Positions 1 to 9,479 of a stretch of 64,000 nucleotides of DNA are shown in pieces. Source of the stretch: Dyadobacter sp. CY356 (GTDB lineage: Bacteria; Bacteroidota; Bacteroidia; Cytophagales; Spirosomataceae); assembly GCF_021440195.1 (NCBI RefSeq), contig NZ_JAJTSZ010000013.1:97944-161943 (forward strand), given 5' to 3'. A program made the position numbers and the translations under genes. Under the pieces are notes generated by a model. That model had not been told where the DNA came from. It made no database searches and saw nothing but the letters and a program-made list of their open reading frames with translations. Within the stretch, counting starts at the first letter, position 1; each line of letters starts with the position of its first letter.

Positions 1-362
1 TTAATTATTCATGGCCGGGTAATTTACGTGAGCTGAAAAATGTCATCAAACGTGCCACTTTACTTTCTGACGGGGAATTAATTGAAGAGAAATCGCTTCC
101 TTTTGAGATTGTGAATCATAGCAAACTGAAAGATCTGGACGATGAAATTGCACCTTCGCCAATTGTTGCGGCACCGGTTATACTTGAACCTGCTGATACA
201 GATGATACGAAACCAAGCCTTAAAACGGTTGCTAACGAAGCTGAATATGATATGATTATGCAGGTTTTGAGGGATGTTAATTTTAACAAAAGCAAAGCTG
301 CGCGTTTGTTAAATATCGACCGCAAGACGTTATATAACAAGATGAAACAATTTGATATTTAA
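1..362 (+). CDS. Sigma-54-dependent NtrC-family response regulator (C-terminal part, truncated by window edge)
   Basis: The reading frame is open from base 3 and runs to TAA at 360-362; the 5' part lies outside the window. The visible part begins with the end of an AAA+ sigma-54 activator domain (SWPGNLRELKNVIKRA, the typical W-P-G-N-x-R-E-L signature) and ends with a Fis-type helix-turn-helix (NKSKAARLLNIDRKTLYNK). The family drives open-complex formation by RpoN holoenzyme. A receiver domain is expected but not visible. The GTG at 111 is internal, not a start. Its last 11 bases overlap the next kinase gene, so the two are translationally linked and the kinase is a likely partner. Confidence 0.9.
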   Translation, partial: NYSWPGNLRELKNVIKRATLLSDGELIEEKSLPFEIVNHSKLKDLDDEIAPSPIVAAPVILEPADTDDTKPSLKTVANEAEYDMIMQVLRDVNFNKSKAARLLNIDRKTLYNKMKQFDI

Positions 363-1860
363 TAGATTGAAAAATCAGTTATATCCATTTTCATTTCATG
401 ATATATTAAGTGCCTCGCCAACCGGATTTCTAGTTTGCGGAAGCGATGATGAATTATTGCCAAACGCAGATCCTGCATGTTTTTATGCAAATGATGCGGC
501 TGGTGGGTTGACAGGATTAACGGATTTTGAAGGATTAACGTTGAAGTCGATTTGCGGGACGCATTTCGACTTTGACGCTTTAAGACAGAATGGAACTGTA
601 ACTTTTCAATTTAACAGATCAGGAATCTGGTGCAGAATTGATAAGTCGGCCATTGGTAAAGAATATAATTTATACACCATTACTGATATTTCTGCTGAGA
701 AAAAGACGCAGAATCAACTGGCATATCTTCAAAAATTATCTGCCGAAGCCGAACAAACGATGGAGTTTGGCAGCTGGATCTGGGATATACAAAGCGCCCG
801 ATATGAGTGGACAGAAGGAATGTATAAGCTCATGGGTTATAGCCCTGAAAGTATACCTCTTGAAAAATTAACCAGTGCCACTTTCAAAAAGAACATCCAT
901 CCGGATGACATTGAGTTTATAACAGAAAAGCTAAAAAATGTACTTTCATATACCGATGCATACATTCTTGAATTCAGGATTATAGCTGAAAATGGAGAAG
1001 AGAAATATCTGTATGTCCGCGGACACAATTCAATCGATGAAGTAACAGGTCATAACATTTCGATCGGAACCGCGTTTAACGTGACCACGCTAAGAGAAAT
1101 TCAGAGCGAACTGGAAAGGAAAGTTAGTGACCTCAATAAATCCAATGAAGATCTTGAACAGTTTGCCTACGTCGCCTCACATGATTTGCAGGAACCGCTT
1201 CGCAAAATTATTTCATTTGGCGAGCGTCTTGAAAGTAAAACGAAGGATGTTCTGGATCAGGAGCAGGGGGTTTATCTAAGCAGGATTTTGAGTGCTACGA
1301 GGCGCATGCAAAAGATGATTAACAACCTGCTGGAATTTTCAAGAGTTTCGAGTTTGTCAAACATTTTTGAGCCAACAGACCTGAATAGTATTTTAAGAAG
1401 TACACTAAGTGATCTGGAAGTAAGTATTCAGCAAAATCAGGCCATAATAGAGGTTGATAAACTTCCGGTAATCGATGCCAATCCAACCCAGATGTCTCAG
1501 CTTTTTATCAATCTGATTTCTAATTCTTTGAAATTTACAAAACCGGATACGGTTCCTGTAATTTCCCTTCGTGTATCAGATTTACCGGTTGCCGAGGTTC
1601 TTAAAAGAAAATTGCCGGTTGATAAAAATTATATCAGGATTACTTTGAAGGATAATGGTATAGGATTTTCAAATGAACATGCATCCCGGATTTTTACGAT
1701 TTTTCAACGTCTGAGAGGCCGGTCTGAATATGAAGGAGCAGGCATTGGTCTTTCTGTGTGCAAAAAAGTTGTTGAAGGGCATCACGGAATTATCGAAGCA
1801 TTTGGTGTCCCGGATCAGGGTGCCACGTTCGAAATTATTCTTCCGGTAAGCCAAAATTAA
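352..1860 (+). CDS. Soluble PAS-domain sensor histidine kinase
   Basis: 502 residues with no membrane segment, so probably cytoplasmic. An undefined N-terminal region (1-125, possibly a degenerate PAS) is followed by a PAS_3-like domain at about 138-245 (FGSWIWDIQ...HPDD), a HisKA region with phospho-acceptor H277 in ASHDLQEPLRK, and an HATPase domain with N box (FINLISNSLKF), G1 box (DNGIGF) and G2 box (GAGIGLSVCKK). Only TTG at 352 or TTG at 367 can start this frame; TTG 352 overlaps the upstream regulator by 11 bp. The following hybrid kinase starts 25 bp downstream. The signal sensed is not evident. Confidence 0.88.
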   Translation: MIFNRLKNQLYPFSFHDILSASPTGFLVCGSDDELLPNADPACFYANDAAGGLTGLTDFEGLTLKSICGTHFDFDALRQNGTVTFQFNRSGIWCRIDKSAIGKEYNLYTITDISAEKKTQNQLAYLQKLSAEAEQTMEFGSWIWDIQSARYEWTEGMYKLMGYSPESIPLEKLTSATFKKNIHPDDIEFITEKLKNVLSYTDAYILEFRIIAENGEEKYLYVRGHNSIDEVTGHNISIGTAFNVTTLREIQSELERKVSDLNKSNEDLEQFAYVASHDLQEPLRKIISFGERLESKTKDVLDQEQGVYLSRILSATRRMQKMINNLLEFSRVSSLSNIFEPTDLNSILRSTLSDLEVSIQQNQAIIEVDKLPVIDANPTQMSQLFINLISNSLKFTKPDTVPVISLRVSDLPVAEVLKRKLPVDKNYIRITLKDNGIGFSNEHASRIFTIFQRLRGRSEYEGAGIGLSVCKKVVEGHHGIIEAFGVPDQGATFEIILPVSQN

Positions 1861-1885
1861 TTATAGATTTATACTCATAATTTTA

Positions 1886-3319
1886 ATGAATAGTAAATTG
1901 ATTAGCGTCCTTCTGGTTGACGATGATGAAGATGATTACTTTCTTACGAGGGAGTATTTCAATGATCTTGTAAACTGGAAATTTGATATAACCTGGTGCG
2001 CAACCTACAAGGAAGCGATTCACGCCATCCAAAATAAGAAATTTGATCTTTACTTTTTCGATTATCTGTTGGGTGAACGCAACGGGATTGACCTGATCGA
2101 AGAAGCCACAACGCTTGAATGTGAGGAGCCAATGATCCTGCTCACAGGAAAAGGAGATACGAAAATTGCAGTTGAAGCATTACGCCTGGGTGCAGTTGAT
2201 TATCTGATCAAAAATGAACTGGATCCTGAAAAGCTGGAACGTACGATACGTTATGCACTGGAAAGAACTTCCGTTTTAAAAGCATTGCGTCACAGTGAAA
2301 GACGGTATCGCAGAGTTTTTGAGGAATCTAACGACTTCCTTTTCATCAGTGATCTGGAAGGTGTCATTACTGACTTTAATACATCAGCCTGTACACTCAC
2401 CGGTTATTTGCCAAAAGAATTGAAAGGGAAAAACATCCTCGAAATCGTAGACGATCCAAGTTTCGGCATGGTCTGGGATGGTATTCAGGATCGCGCAATA
2501 CAGGATTTTGAGGTAAGAATAGCTACTACGGACGGGGAAAAGAAATATTGTGTTTTTTCTGCTTCTATGGAAATGGATGAGGACAATCCTTATGTACAGG
2601 GAAGATTACATGATATTACGGCCAGAAAGCAGTCAGAAAGAGAAAGGCTTTTTTCTGAGAAACTGGCTGTTACCAGCAGACTTGTCAGGATGTTGGCGCA
2701 CGAGGTCAGAAATCCGTTAACCAATGTAAACCTTTCAGCAGAACAGCTGGAAATGGAATTGGTGGATGAAGATCAGAAATTTTACACCCAGATCATCAAG
2801 CGAAATTGTACCCGTATCAACGATCTGATCACGCAGTTGCTGCAACCTTCAAGTTCTTCGGACATTGTTTTGGTTGAGAAATCCATTCATTCTGTTCTGG
2901 ATGAAGCCATCGCAACCGCTTATGACCGTGTACAGCTCAAAAGAATTAAAATTGTCAAAGCCTATGCGGAAGAGGATTTCTTCATTCCGCTGGATTCAGT
3001 TTCACTGCAAATGGCATTTCTGAATCTGATTACCAATGCCATTGAGGCAATGGATGAGGACAAGGGGATTTTAAGAATTACAACCAGAATTCAGGCGGAT
3101 TCTTTACAGGTTATTTTTGCAGACAACGGTTCCGGTATCAGTCAGGAAAATATGGATAAGGTTTTCGAGCCTTATTTTACCGGAAAGAAAAATGGTATGG
3201 GACTTGGTTTGGCCACAACGTTAAACATTCTTCACGCACATCATGGACGTATCGATGTCCAGTCGGAAGTAGGAGAGGGAACAACCTTTACCGTAAGTTT
3301 TTCTGATAAGCCGTCTTAA
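1886..3319 (+). CDS. Receiver-PAS-histidine kinase signalling protein
   Basis: 477 residues and no membrane segment. The receiver domain comes first (about 5-125): acidic pocket D12-D14, phospho-acceptor D59 in FDYLLG, T87 and K109. A PAS domain follows at about 138-250, then HisKA with H272 in AHEVRNPLTN and an HATPase domain ending in GMGLGLATT. A receiver in front of the kinase core is the reverse of classic hybrid kinases; it suggests that phosphorylation by another kinase, perhaps the one just upstream, gates this kinase's output. It closes the signalling operon and is followed by a clear terminator at 3358. Confidence 0.88.
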   Translation: MNSKLISVLLVDDDEDDYFLTREYFNDLVNWKFDITWCATYKEAIHAIQNKKFDLYFFDYLLGERNGIDLIEEATTLECEEPMILLTGKGDTKIAVEALRLGAVDYLIKNELDPEKLERTIRYALERTSVLKALRHSERRYRRVFEESNDFLFISDLEGVITDFNTSACTLTGYLPKELKGKNILEIVDDPSFGMVWDGIQDRAIQDFEVRIATTDGEKKYCVFSASMEMDEDNPYVQGRLHDITARKQSERERLFSEKLAVTSRLVRMLAHEVRNPLTNVNLSAEQLEMELVDEDQKFYTQIIKRNCTRINDLITQLLQPSSSSDIVLVEKSIHSVLDEAIATAYDRVQLKRIKIVKAYAEEDFFIPLDSVSLQMAFLNLITNAIEAMDEDKGILRITTRIQADSLQVIFADNGSGISQENMDKVFEPYFTGKKNGMGLGLATTLNILHAHHGRIDVQSEVGEGTTFTVSFSDKPS

Positions 3320-3357
3320 CGAAAGTCGTTTCAGATCACGATAACTATCAAGATTCC

Positions 3358-3383
3358 AAATCCCTCAAATGAGGGATTTTTTT
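3358..3383 (+). terminator. Rho-independent terminator of the signalling operon
   Basis: AAATCCCTC at 3358-3366 pairs with GAGGGATTT at 3371-3379 around a 4-nt AAAT loop, followed by a T run to 3383. It lies about 40 bp after the hybrid kinase. Confidence 0.8.
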
Positions 3384-3413
3384 ATTTAACACAGTGACGG
3401 GAGATGTAATTCT

Positions 3414-4178
3414 GTGTCAAACAACAGAAACGTTATCTCCTCTATAAATCCTGTTGTTATGAAAATGATTATTTCAGAGTTAAGTATTCTATTATCGGAA
3501 GGGAAAGTCATTTCCGGTAAGAATCAGTTTTACCTTCGGTTGATAGAATTTCTTCGCATATATCTGCTGGCATTACTGCTCAGTTTCTTTTCCGGAATAC
3601 TGCTTTTCACTTTTTTTGAAGTTTTCAACATAGAAAAACCTGTAAATGTTTTCCTGAATTCTTTCAGGCAAAAATCCTGGGTTTACCAAATTGCACTGGC
3701 CTGTTTATATGCGCCCATTGTGGAAGAACTTCAATTTCGTCTTTGCCTTAAATATTCCAAAATTAATTTCGCAGCATTTTCAGGTATATGGTTATTTTAT
3801 TTTTTAAAGAAATTTATGACTGGATATGGCCTTTTTGGAGAATTAAATCATACCTCTTTGGCAGTTGGATTGAGTCTGATTTTTATGGCTATGATTTATA
3901 GTTTTCTGCATGAAAACGGAGACATAAATAATCGGCTGGAGAAATTTTGGCGCAAACGTTATAAAGTAATTTTTTATCTTTCAGTCATTGGTTTCGGTTT
4001 CCTTCATATTACAAATTTTGACTGGCGTTTATCTACACTTCTACTAATTCCTGTCCTTACCCTTCCTCAAACATCTTTGGGTTTTATGTTAGGTTATGTC
4101 CGCCTTAAATATGGGTTTTTATACGCCATCTTACTTCATGCAGGATTTAACCTGTCTCTTTTATGTTTTCAGATTTGA
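3414..4178 (+). CDS. CPBP-family intramembrane metalloprotease (CAAX/Abi type)
   Basis: 254 residues, strongly hydrophobic with about six membrane spans. The conserved motif 1 EExxxR appears as EELQFR after APIV; a later FGFLH (near residue 198) and a C-terminal HAGFN fit motifs 2 and 3 of the CPBP glutamic intramembrane peptidase family. Members cleave membrane-anchored substrates or act in bacteriocin immunity; the substrate here is unknown. GTG at 3414 with GGGAG about 10 nt upstream is the chosen start; an ATG at 3458 is out of frame with no advantage. It stands alone between two terminators. Confidence 0.8.
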   Translation: MSNNRNVISSINPVVMKMIISELSILLSEGKVISGKNQFYLRLIEFLRIYLLALLLSFFSGILLFTFFEVFNIEKPVNVFLNSFRQKSWVYQIALACLYAPIVEELQFRLCLKYSKINFAAFSGIWLFYFLKKFMTGYGLFGELNHTSLAVGLSLIFMAMIYSFLHENGDINNRLEKFWRKRYKVIFYLSVIGFGFLHITNFDWRLSTLLLIPVLTLPQTSLGFMLGYVRLKYGFLYAILLHAGFNLSLLCFQI

Positions 4179-4211
4179 AATGATCACTTCAAAACCATAC
4201 TAATACAACAA

Positions 4212-4244
4212 AAATCCCTCTAACTGTTTTCAGTTGAGGGATTT
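4212..4244. terminator. Bidirectional terminator between convergent genes
   Basis: CCCTC (4216-4220) plus AACTG (4222-4226) pair with CAGTT (4231-4235) plus GAGGG (4236-4240) with one bulged T; flanking AAA/TTT extends the stem. It separates the plus-strand CPBP gene from the minus-strand gene ending at 4289. Confidence 0.75.
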
Positions 4245-4288
4245 GTATTTAGAGAAATAAAGGATTCTAAAAGCTGATTTGACCCGGC

Positions 4289-4867
4289 TTAATTTCTTCC
4301 GTTATTTCCACGTTTGTCGTTTTTGTTATCACGACCGTTGTTGTCACGACCATTGTTGTTATTGTTTCTTGCATTATTATTTCTTGAATTATCTCTGTTA
4401 TTGTTATTTGATTTTACAATAACCTTTGTTTGTTGTTTTTCCCATTGTTGGTGTTGCGGGTGCTGAGCACTTTGGAAATATTTCTGGTCTCTGCTGTCAC
4501 GAATGATCTGTTGATTGTGCTGACCTTTGTATTTCGCATATTTTGCAGCATATACATTATTGCGTAAATAAGGTCTTGCTTCGTTTACAACCACTTTGTA
4601 ACTGTTGTAGATATCAAAATTGCGGTAGCGTGCCGGAAGGTTCTGGCCATATACCCATTGATTTCCATTTGGATAAACATACTGCGCTCTGGCCACATCA
4701 TAATAAACATTGATATCCGGCAGGTAATAAAAATCTACGTGGTCATAACCGGTTGGCCCCCATGCCGGTTGCTGGCCAATATTGATACTTAAACTAATTT
4801 GTGCATTTACTTTTGGAGCAGAGAAAGCTGCAATAAAAACGAACATTACTACGATTATCTTTTTCAT
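4289..4867 (-). CDS. Secreted Asn/Arg-rich protein of unknown function
   Basis: 192 residues with a clear Sec signal peptide (MKKIIVVMFVFIAAFSAPKVNA|Q). The mature N-terminal half (about 25-130) is rich in Tyr, Trp and Asn and contains a PAWGPTGYDHVDFYY stretch, resembling small periplasmic proteins common in Cytophagia. The last 45 residues are almost only Asn, Arg, Gly and Asp in low-complexity repeats, probably disordered and basic. I do not recognise a named domain. It is monocistronic; its 3' end meets the bidirectional terminator at 4212. A surface or envelope role is inferred only from the signal peptide. Confidence 0.7.
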   Translation of the reverse strand: MKKIIVVMFVFIAAFSAPKVNAQISLSINIGQQPAWGPTGYDHVDFYYLPDINVYYDVARAQYVYPNGNQWVYGQNLPARYRNFDIYNSYKVVVNEARPYLRNNVYAAKYAKYKGQHNQQIIRDSRDQKYFQSAQHPQHQQWEKQQTKVIVKSNNNNRDNSRNNNARNNNNNGRDNNGRDNKNDKRGNNGRN

Positions 4868-5013
4868 GATTTCTGATGTTTACAAGGTTAATTTCTGCGT
4901 TTTGTAATTCTATGATACAAGAATAACCCGATTGTTTAATCAATGATTTGCAATGTCGACATACAGTTACTTTTTGTCGACGTACAGCCGTATAAGCTCT
5001 GAGAATCATGAAA

Positions 5014-5052
5014 CAAAAAAAATCCCTGCTCAGGATAAAATTCAGAGCAGGG
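5014..5052 (-). terminator. Terminator of the metal-efflux operon
   Basis: On the minus strand TCCCTGCTC (complement of 5044-5052) pairs with GAGCAGGGA (complement of 5023-5031) and is followed by a run of Ts (A tract 5014-5022). It is about 20 bp past the RND pump stop codon. Confidence 0.85.
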
Positions 5053-5072
5053 AGAAATAAGTCCGGGTTAAA

Positions 5073-8000
5073 TCAGGAATGTACCGGTGTTTTCTTTTTA
5101 TTGAAGAATCCGTAAATGATCGGGAAAATTAATAAGGTCAAAACAGTTGCCGTGATCAATCCTCCAATTACCACAATCGCCAGCGGTTTTTGTGTTTCTG
5201 ATCCGATACCGGTAGAAGTAGCGGCCGGAAGCAGCCCAATGGCGGCCATGAGTGCGGTCATGACCACCGGCCGGATTCTTGACTTGACACCCTCACGAAT
5301 GGCGTCGTCGAGGGGCATATGGGCTGCGAGATTTTTATTAAAGACGGAAATCAGAATTACCCCGTTCTGGACGCATAATCCAAAGAGTGCGATAAAACCT
5401 ACGCCGGCCGAAATTCCGAAATTCATATGCGTAACATGTAGCGCAAGTATACCTCCGATCAGCGCAAATGGCACATTGACCAAAACCAGACCGGCATCTT
5501 TTGCGTTGCTGAACATGATAAAGAGCAGAATGAAAATACCAACAAGACTGATCGGAACCACTTGGCCTAATCGGTCCGTAGCACGAACCTGATTTTCAAA
5601 TTCACCAACCCACTCAATGGAATACCCTTTTGGCAGATTGGGCAATTTTTCTCTTACCCGTTGCTGGGCTTCTGCGATTGTACCTCCAAGATCACGGCCA
5701 CGAACAGAGAATTTTACACCAATAAATCGTTTATTATTATCACGATAAACAAAAGCAGGACCGGTCACTTTACGGATCGTTGAAATTTCTTTTAAAGGAA
5801 TTTTACCACCTGTTAATGTCGGTACCATCAGTTGCTGGATATCCTGTTCATCGCGGCGATATTGTTGCTGATAACGCAAACGAATATCAAATTTCCGCTC
5901 TCCTTCGTATAATATAGAAGCCGTTTTTCCACCAATCGCCATTTCGATAACCGCCTGAACATCAGCAGTACTTACACCATACTGAGCCATTTTATGATCA
6001 TGTAAAATTACGCTGATCTCCGGCTGACCGATGTTACGGATAAGTCCCAGGTCCTTGATACCATTCACATCCCGAACCGCATCCATAGACAGGTTCGCAT
6101 ATTTTTCAAGTTCTTCCAAATTTGGACCGAAGATTTTGATACCGTTACTTGCCTTATATCCAGCCACAGCTTCTGCCACATTATCCACAATCGGCTGTGA
6201 GTAATTGTATAAAACACCAGGATAAACACTCAGCAATTTGTTCATTTCATCCGTAAGTTGTTCGTTGGTGATCTTACGTTTCCATTCTTTTTTCGGAACC
6301 AAATCCACCTGAAACTGGCAGAAATAAAATCCGTTCGGGTCAGTTCCGTCATTGGAACGGCCAACCTGTGAAAGTACCTGTTTCACTTCTTTAAAAGTGG
6401 CCAGATCTTTCCGGATATCACTTGCCATTTTTACACTCTCAGGAAGCGACATACTCATCGGTAGTTCGGCAGTAACCCAAAGAGCACCTTCATTCAGCTG
6501 TGGCAAAAACTCGGTTCCAAGCCAGGTTGATGAGAAAAGTGAGACACTTAAAAATACAGTAGCGAATATGAAGCTGATCTTTTTATGACCAAAACACCAG
6601 TTGAAACCGCCCATGACAATTTTGTCAAAGAAATTAACAATCGGATTATTTTTCTCACGAACGTTTTTGTTCAACAGAAAAGAACACAAAACAGGAACCA
6701 GCGTAAGCGTATAGAACAAAGCGCCTAGCAAGGCAAAACCCAACGTAAATGCCAGCGGACTAAACATTTTACCTTCCACTTTCTGGAAACTGAAAATAGG
6801 CAGAAGGGCAGTGATGATAATCAGTTTTGAGAAAAATATGGCTTTTCCCATTTCACCACCCGTCTTTTTGATCAGTCCGAGCTTGGAAAGTTTGTTATAC
6901 CGATCCATTCCGTTTTTGTGGGCGAGATGATCAAGCGCCACAAATATTCCCTCGACCATCACCACGGCACCATCGATAATGATACCGAAGTCAATCGCCC
7001 CCATCGATAGTAAATTGGCAGACATTCCTTTCAGTTTCAAACAGGTAAAAGCGAAAAGAAGCGCCAGTGGAATAATGATGGAAACGATAATTGTGGTCCG
7101 CCAGTCGGCCATGAAGAGGAATACGATGACGGTTACGAAAACAATTCCTTCAACGAGGTTATGTTTAACGGTATCGGCACAAAACTCAATCAGATTATCA
7201 CGGTCGTAAAAAGTGACCATTTTGACGTCCGGTGGTAATATTTTTGTATTTAACTCACCGATTTTCTCTTTGATCCTGGCCAGTACCTCACTCGGATTTT
7301 CACCCTTGCGTTGTACCACGATTCCTTCAACGACATCATCATTTTTTCCCAAACCAACCTGACCAACACGTGGCAGATCTGATTCTTTTACATCGGCAAC
7401 ATCTTTTACCAGAACCGGATAATCCTTTACATATTCAACAATGATATTTTCAATATCCTGCGTCGATTCCAGCAAACCAATTCCCCGTACCACATAAGCC
7501 TGGCCGTTTTTTTCGATCACATCACCACCTACGTTTACGTTACTTTTTGTAACCGCTTCATAAACTTCAAGCGGCGTGATATTGTATTTTACCAGTTTGG
7601 TAGGATTTACCTGAACTTCATATATCTTTTCACGGCCACCGAAAGCAACCACATCGGCTACACCCGGAACACTGCGAAGCTGGCGGTCGATCACCCAGTT
7701 TTGAAGTGTTAATAATTCCCGGCTATCGCGGTCTTTACTTTCCAGGGAATATCTGAAAATTTCTCCCGTTGGCCCGTATGGAGGCTGAACTTCCGGATCA
7801 ACACCATCGGGGAGAGAAACTGTTCTTAATTGATTATTTACCTGCTGACGGGCGAAAAAATCTTCCACATCGTCATCGAAAATAATTTTAATAACAGACA
7901 AACCAAACATCGTAACACTGCGCACATTGGCTTTTCGCTGCACTGAGTTCATCGCAATTTCGATTGGCTGCGTTACGAAACGCTCTATCTCTTCTGCACT

Positions 8001-8177
8001 CCGGCCATGCCATTGTGAGACGATAATGATCTGCGTATTGGTAATATCCGGAAATGCTTCCAAAGGCGTACTTCTGTAACTGACCACCCCAGCCACGATC
8101 ATAAGGCCTGTCAGGAAGAAGATGAAAAACCTGTTTTTGAGAGAGAAACCTACGATTCCCCGAATGAATTTATTCAT
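5073..8177 (-). CDS. CzcA/CusA-family heavy-metal efflux RND transporter
   Basis: Inner-membrane proton-driven pump of the tripartite metal exporter; 1034 residues from ATG 8177, the usual RND length. The frame stays open to 8270, but the extra 31 codons cover the repeat-rich intergenic region and precede the canonical start MNKFIRGIVGFSLKNR. The TM4 signature reads DFGIIIDGAVVMVE (D396, D402, E409), matching the DFGxxxDGAxxxVEN class of CzcA-like divalent-cation pumps (Co/Zn/Cd/Ni) rather than the Cu/Ag class; the actual metal is not proven. It is the last gene of the outer-membrane channel, fusion protein, pump series and is followed by a strong terminator. Confidence 0.93.
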   Translation of the reverse strand: MNKFIRGIVGFSLKNRFFIFFLTGLMIVAGVVSYRSTPLEAFPDITNTQIIIVSQWHGRSAEEIERFVTQPIEIAMNSVQRKANVRSVTMFGLSVIKIIFDDDVEDFFARQQVNNQLRTVSLPDGVDPEVQPPYGPTGEIFRYSLESKDRDSRELLTLQNWVIDRQLRSVPGVADVVAFGGREKIYEVQVNPTKLVKYNITPLEVYEAVTKSNVNVGGDVIEKNGQAYVVRGIGLLESTQDIENIIVEYVKDYPVLVKDVADVKESDLPRVGQVGLGKNDDVVEGIVVQRKGENPSEVLARIKEKIGELNTKILPPDVKMVTFYDRDNLIEFCADTVKHNLVEGIVFVTVIVFLFMADWRTTIIVSIIIPLALLFAFTCLKLKGMSANLLSMGAIDFGIIIDGAVVMVEGIFVALDHLAHKNGMDRYNKLSKLGLIKKTGGEMGKAIFFSKLIIITALLPIFSFQKVEGKMFSPLAFTLGFALLGALFYTLTLVPVLCSFLLNKNVREKNNPIVNFFDKIVMGGFNWCFGHKKISFIFATVFLSVSLFSSTWLGTEFLPQLNEGALWVTAELPMSMSLPESVKMASDIRKDLATFKEVKQVLSQVGRSNDGTDPNGFYFCQFQVDLVPKKEWKRKITNEQLTDEMNKLLSVYPGVLYNYSQPIVDNVAEAVAGYKASNGIKIFGPNLEELEKYANLSMDAVRDVNGIKDLGLIRNIGQPEISVILHDHKMAQYGVSTADVQAVIEMAIGGKTASILYEGERKFDIRLRYQQQYRRDEQDIQQLMVPTLTGGKIPLKEISTIRKVTGPAFVYRDNNKRFIGVKFSVRGRDLGGTIAEAQQRVREKLPNLPKGYSIEWVGEFENQVRATDRLGQVVPISLVGIFILLFIMFSNAKDAGLVLVNVPFALIGGILALHVTHMNFGISAGVGFIALFGLCVQNGVILISVFNKNLAAHMPLDDAIREGVKSRIRPVVMTALMAAIGLLPAATSTGIGSETQKPLAIVVIGGLITATVLTLLIFPIIYGFFNKKKTPVHS

Positions 8178-8190
8178 TAAAATAAATTTT

Positions 8191-8296
8191 GAATGAGTGA
8201 ATTTTGAATGATAGAATATTGACCGGGTCGACGGTGTGATGATAGAATGATAGTATGGGTCAACATTCACTCATTCTATCATTCACTCATTCTATC
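8191..8296. repeat. Short tandem and inverted repeats between adaptor and pump genes
   Basis: The 16-mer ATTCACTCATTCTATC occurs twice in tandem (8265-8280, 8281-8296). Inverted partial copies lie upstream: GAATGAGTGAAT at 8191-8202 and GATAGAATGATAG at 8241-8253. Together they could fold into a long stem in the 125-bp gap of the operon mRNA. Confidence 0.75.
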
Positions 8297-8302
8297 ATTT
8301 TA

Positions 8303-9448
8303 TTAATCATTAATAGCATTGTAAACCAGAAGCTGATTTTTGGAAATGACTTGTTCACCGTCTTTCAAACCGGTTTTGATGTATGCACGGTTAGTTAAAG
8401 TACGGTAAACTTCAACTGCGCGTGCTTCAATTTTGGTGCGGCTGTGGAAAACCATAACCCAGTTTTTACTGCGGTCAAAAATGATCGATTGAGATGGAAT
8501 GGCCGTCATTCTGTCCGTTTCTTCAAAATTCAGATTTACGGTTGCATGCATTTCCGGTTTCAGTTTATAACCAACATTGCTGAGCTGGATTCTTATCTGC
8601 ATCGCTTTGGTTTCCGGGTCAAGTACGTTATATATTTTGTCAACTTTTCCCTTGAAAGTTTCATCCGGAAAGCTGATCGTATGCACGTCAGCACTCATTC
8701 CGACTTTGATCCGTGGAATATCACTTTCATTCACATTAGCCAAAACCCATACATCAGCAATTTGTCCGACTGTAAACAACGCCTCCGAATTATCGGAACG
8801 CAACTGCATACCGCGGTTTACATTTTTTGAAATGATAAAACCATTTATAGGTGATTTTACGGTATAATTTGTCGATTTACTTAAACCGTAAATAGAAAAT
8901 ATTTCCTTCATGCGACTCACTTCTGCCTGCGCTTTATCCACCATTTGTCTGGCGGTAATCGCGTCCCTTTCCGGTACCAGTTTACTTTCGTACAAGTCTT
9001 CGGTTGAGGAAAGATTTTTCTGGGCAATCAGTAAATCGGATTGCGCCTGGATCATCTGACGGTCAAAGTCAGCAACTTCTCCCGAACGGATGGTTGCCAG
9101 TTTTTGTCCTTTTTTTACATTATCACCAAGTTCCACATTCACATCTTCCACGTTCCCGCCCACCAATGGGAAAATTTTGATCACCTGATTTTCGTCGGGA
9201 ACCACTTTGCCTACCAACGTCAGCTCATTTCTGACAATTTCTGTTTTTACTGTATCGATTTTGATGCGGTTCATCATCGTATCCGACAACATGAAAGCTT
9301 TTGATTCTTCCTGTTTCTCCTCTGTTTTGTGGCATGACGAAAACCAAAGACTCATAAAAGCCAGTGAGCACACGTACACCAAACTTTTCCCCGGGCCTGG
9401 CCTTTTGCCGATAATTGATAGATCTAATTGCTTTGTTTCAGCTTTCAT
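8303..9448 (-). CDS. Efflux RND periplasmic adaptor (membrane fusion lipoprotein, CusB/CzcB type)
   Basis: 381 residues. The N terminus has a hydrophobic stretch and a lipobox (LWFSSC, Cys39), so the protein is probably anchored by lipid. Biotinyl/lipoyl-like barrel (GNVEDVNVELGDNVKKGQKLATI), an alpha-hairpin (about 125-180) and beta-barrel (VADVWVLANVNESDIPRIKVG) follow in the order typical of HlyD/CusB adaptors. It links the inner-membrane pump to the outer-membrane channel and may pre-bind metal. The gene lies 31 bp after the channel gene and 125 bp before the pump. The 20-residue N-region before the hydrophobic core is long, so a slightly later start is possible. Confidence 0.9.
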   Translation of the reverse strand: MKAETKQLDLSIIGKRPGPGKSLVYVCSLAFMSLWFSSCHKTEEKQEESKAFMLSDTMMNRIKIDTVKTEIVRNELTLVGKVVPDENQVIKIFPLVGGNVEDVNVELGDNVKKGQKLATIRSGEVADFDRQMIQAQSDLLIAQKNLSSTEDLYESKLVPERDAITARQMVDKAQAEVSRMKEIFSIYGLSKSTNYTVKSPINGFIISKNVNRGMQLRSDNSEALFTVGQIADVWVLANVNESDIPRIKVGMSADVHTISFPDETFKGKVDKIYNVLDPETKAMQIRIQLSNVGYKLKPEMHATVNLNFEETDRMTAIPSQSIIFDRSKNWVMVFHSRTKIEARAVEVYRTLTNRAYIKTGLKDGEQVISKNQLLVYNAIND

Positions 9449-9479
9449 CCGTATGTATGTAAGAAATTGAATTCGTTTA

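Noticed and set aside
5116..5592. 158-codon plus-strand ORF
   Set aside because: Shadow of the RND pump gene in another frame with no recognisable protein features.
8178..8270. 31-residue N-terminal extension of the RND pump
   Set aside because: It covers the repeat region and is unlike the family; ATG 8177 gives the canonical start.
8265..8296. CRISPR-like repeat
   Set aside because: Two direct copies with no spacer; a simple tandem repeat.
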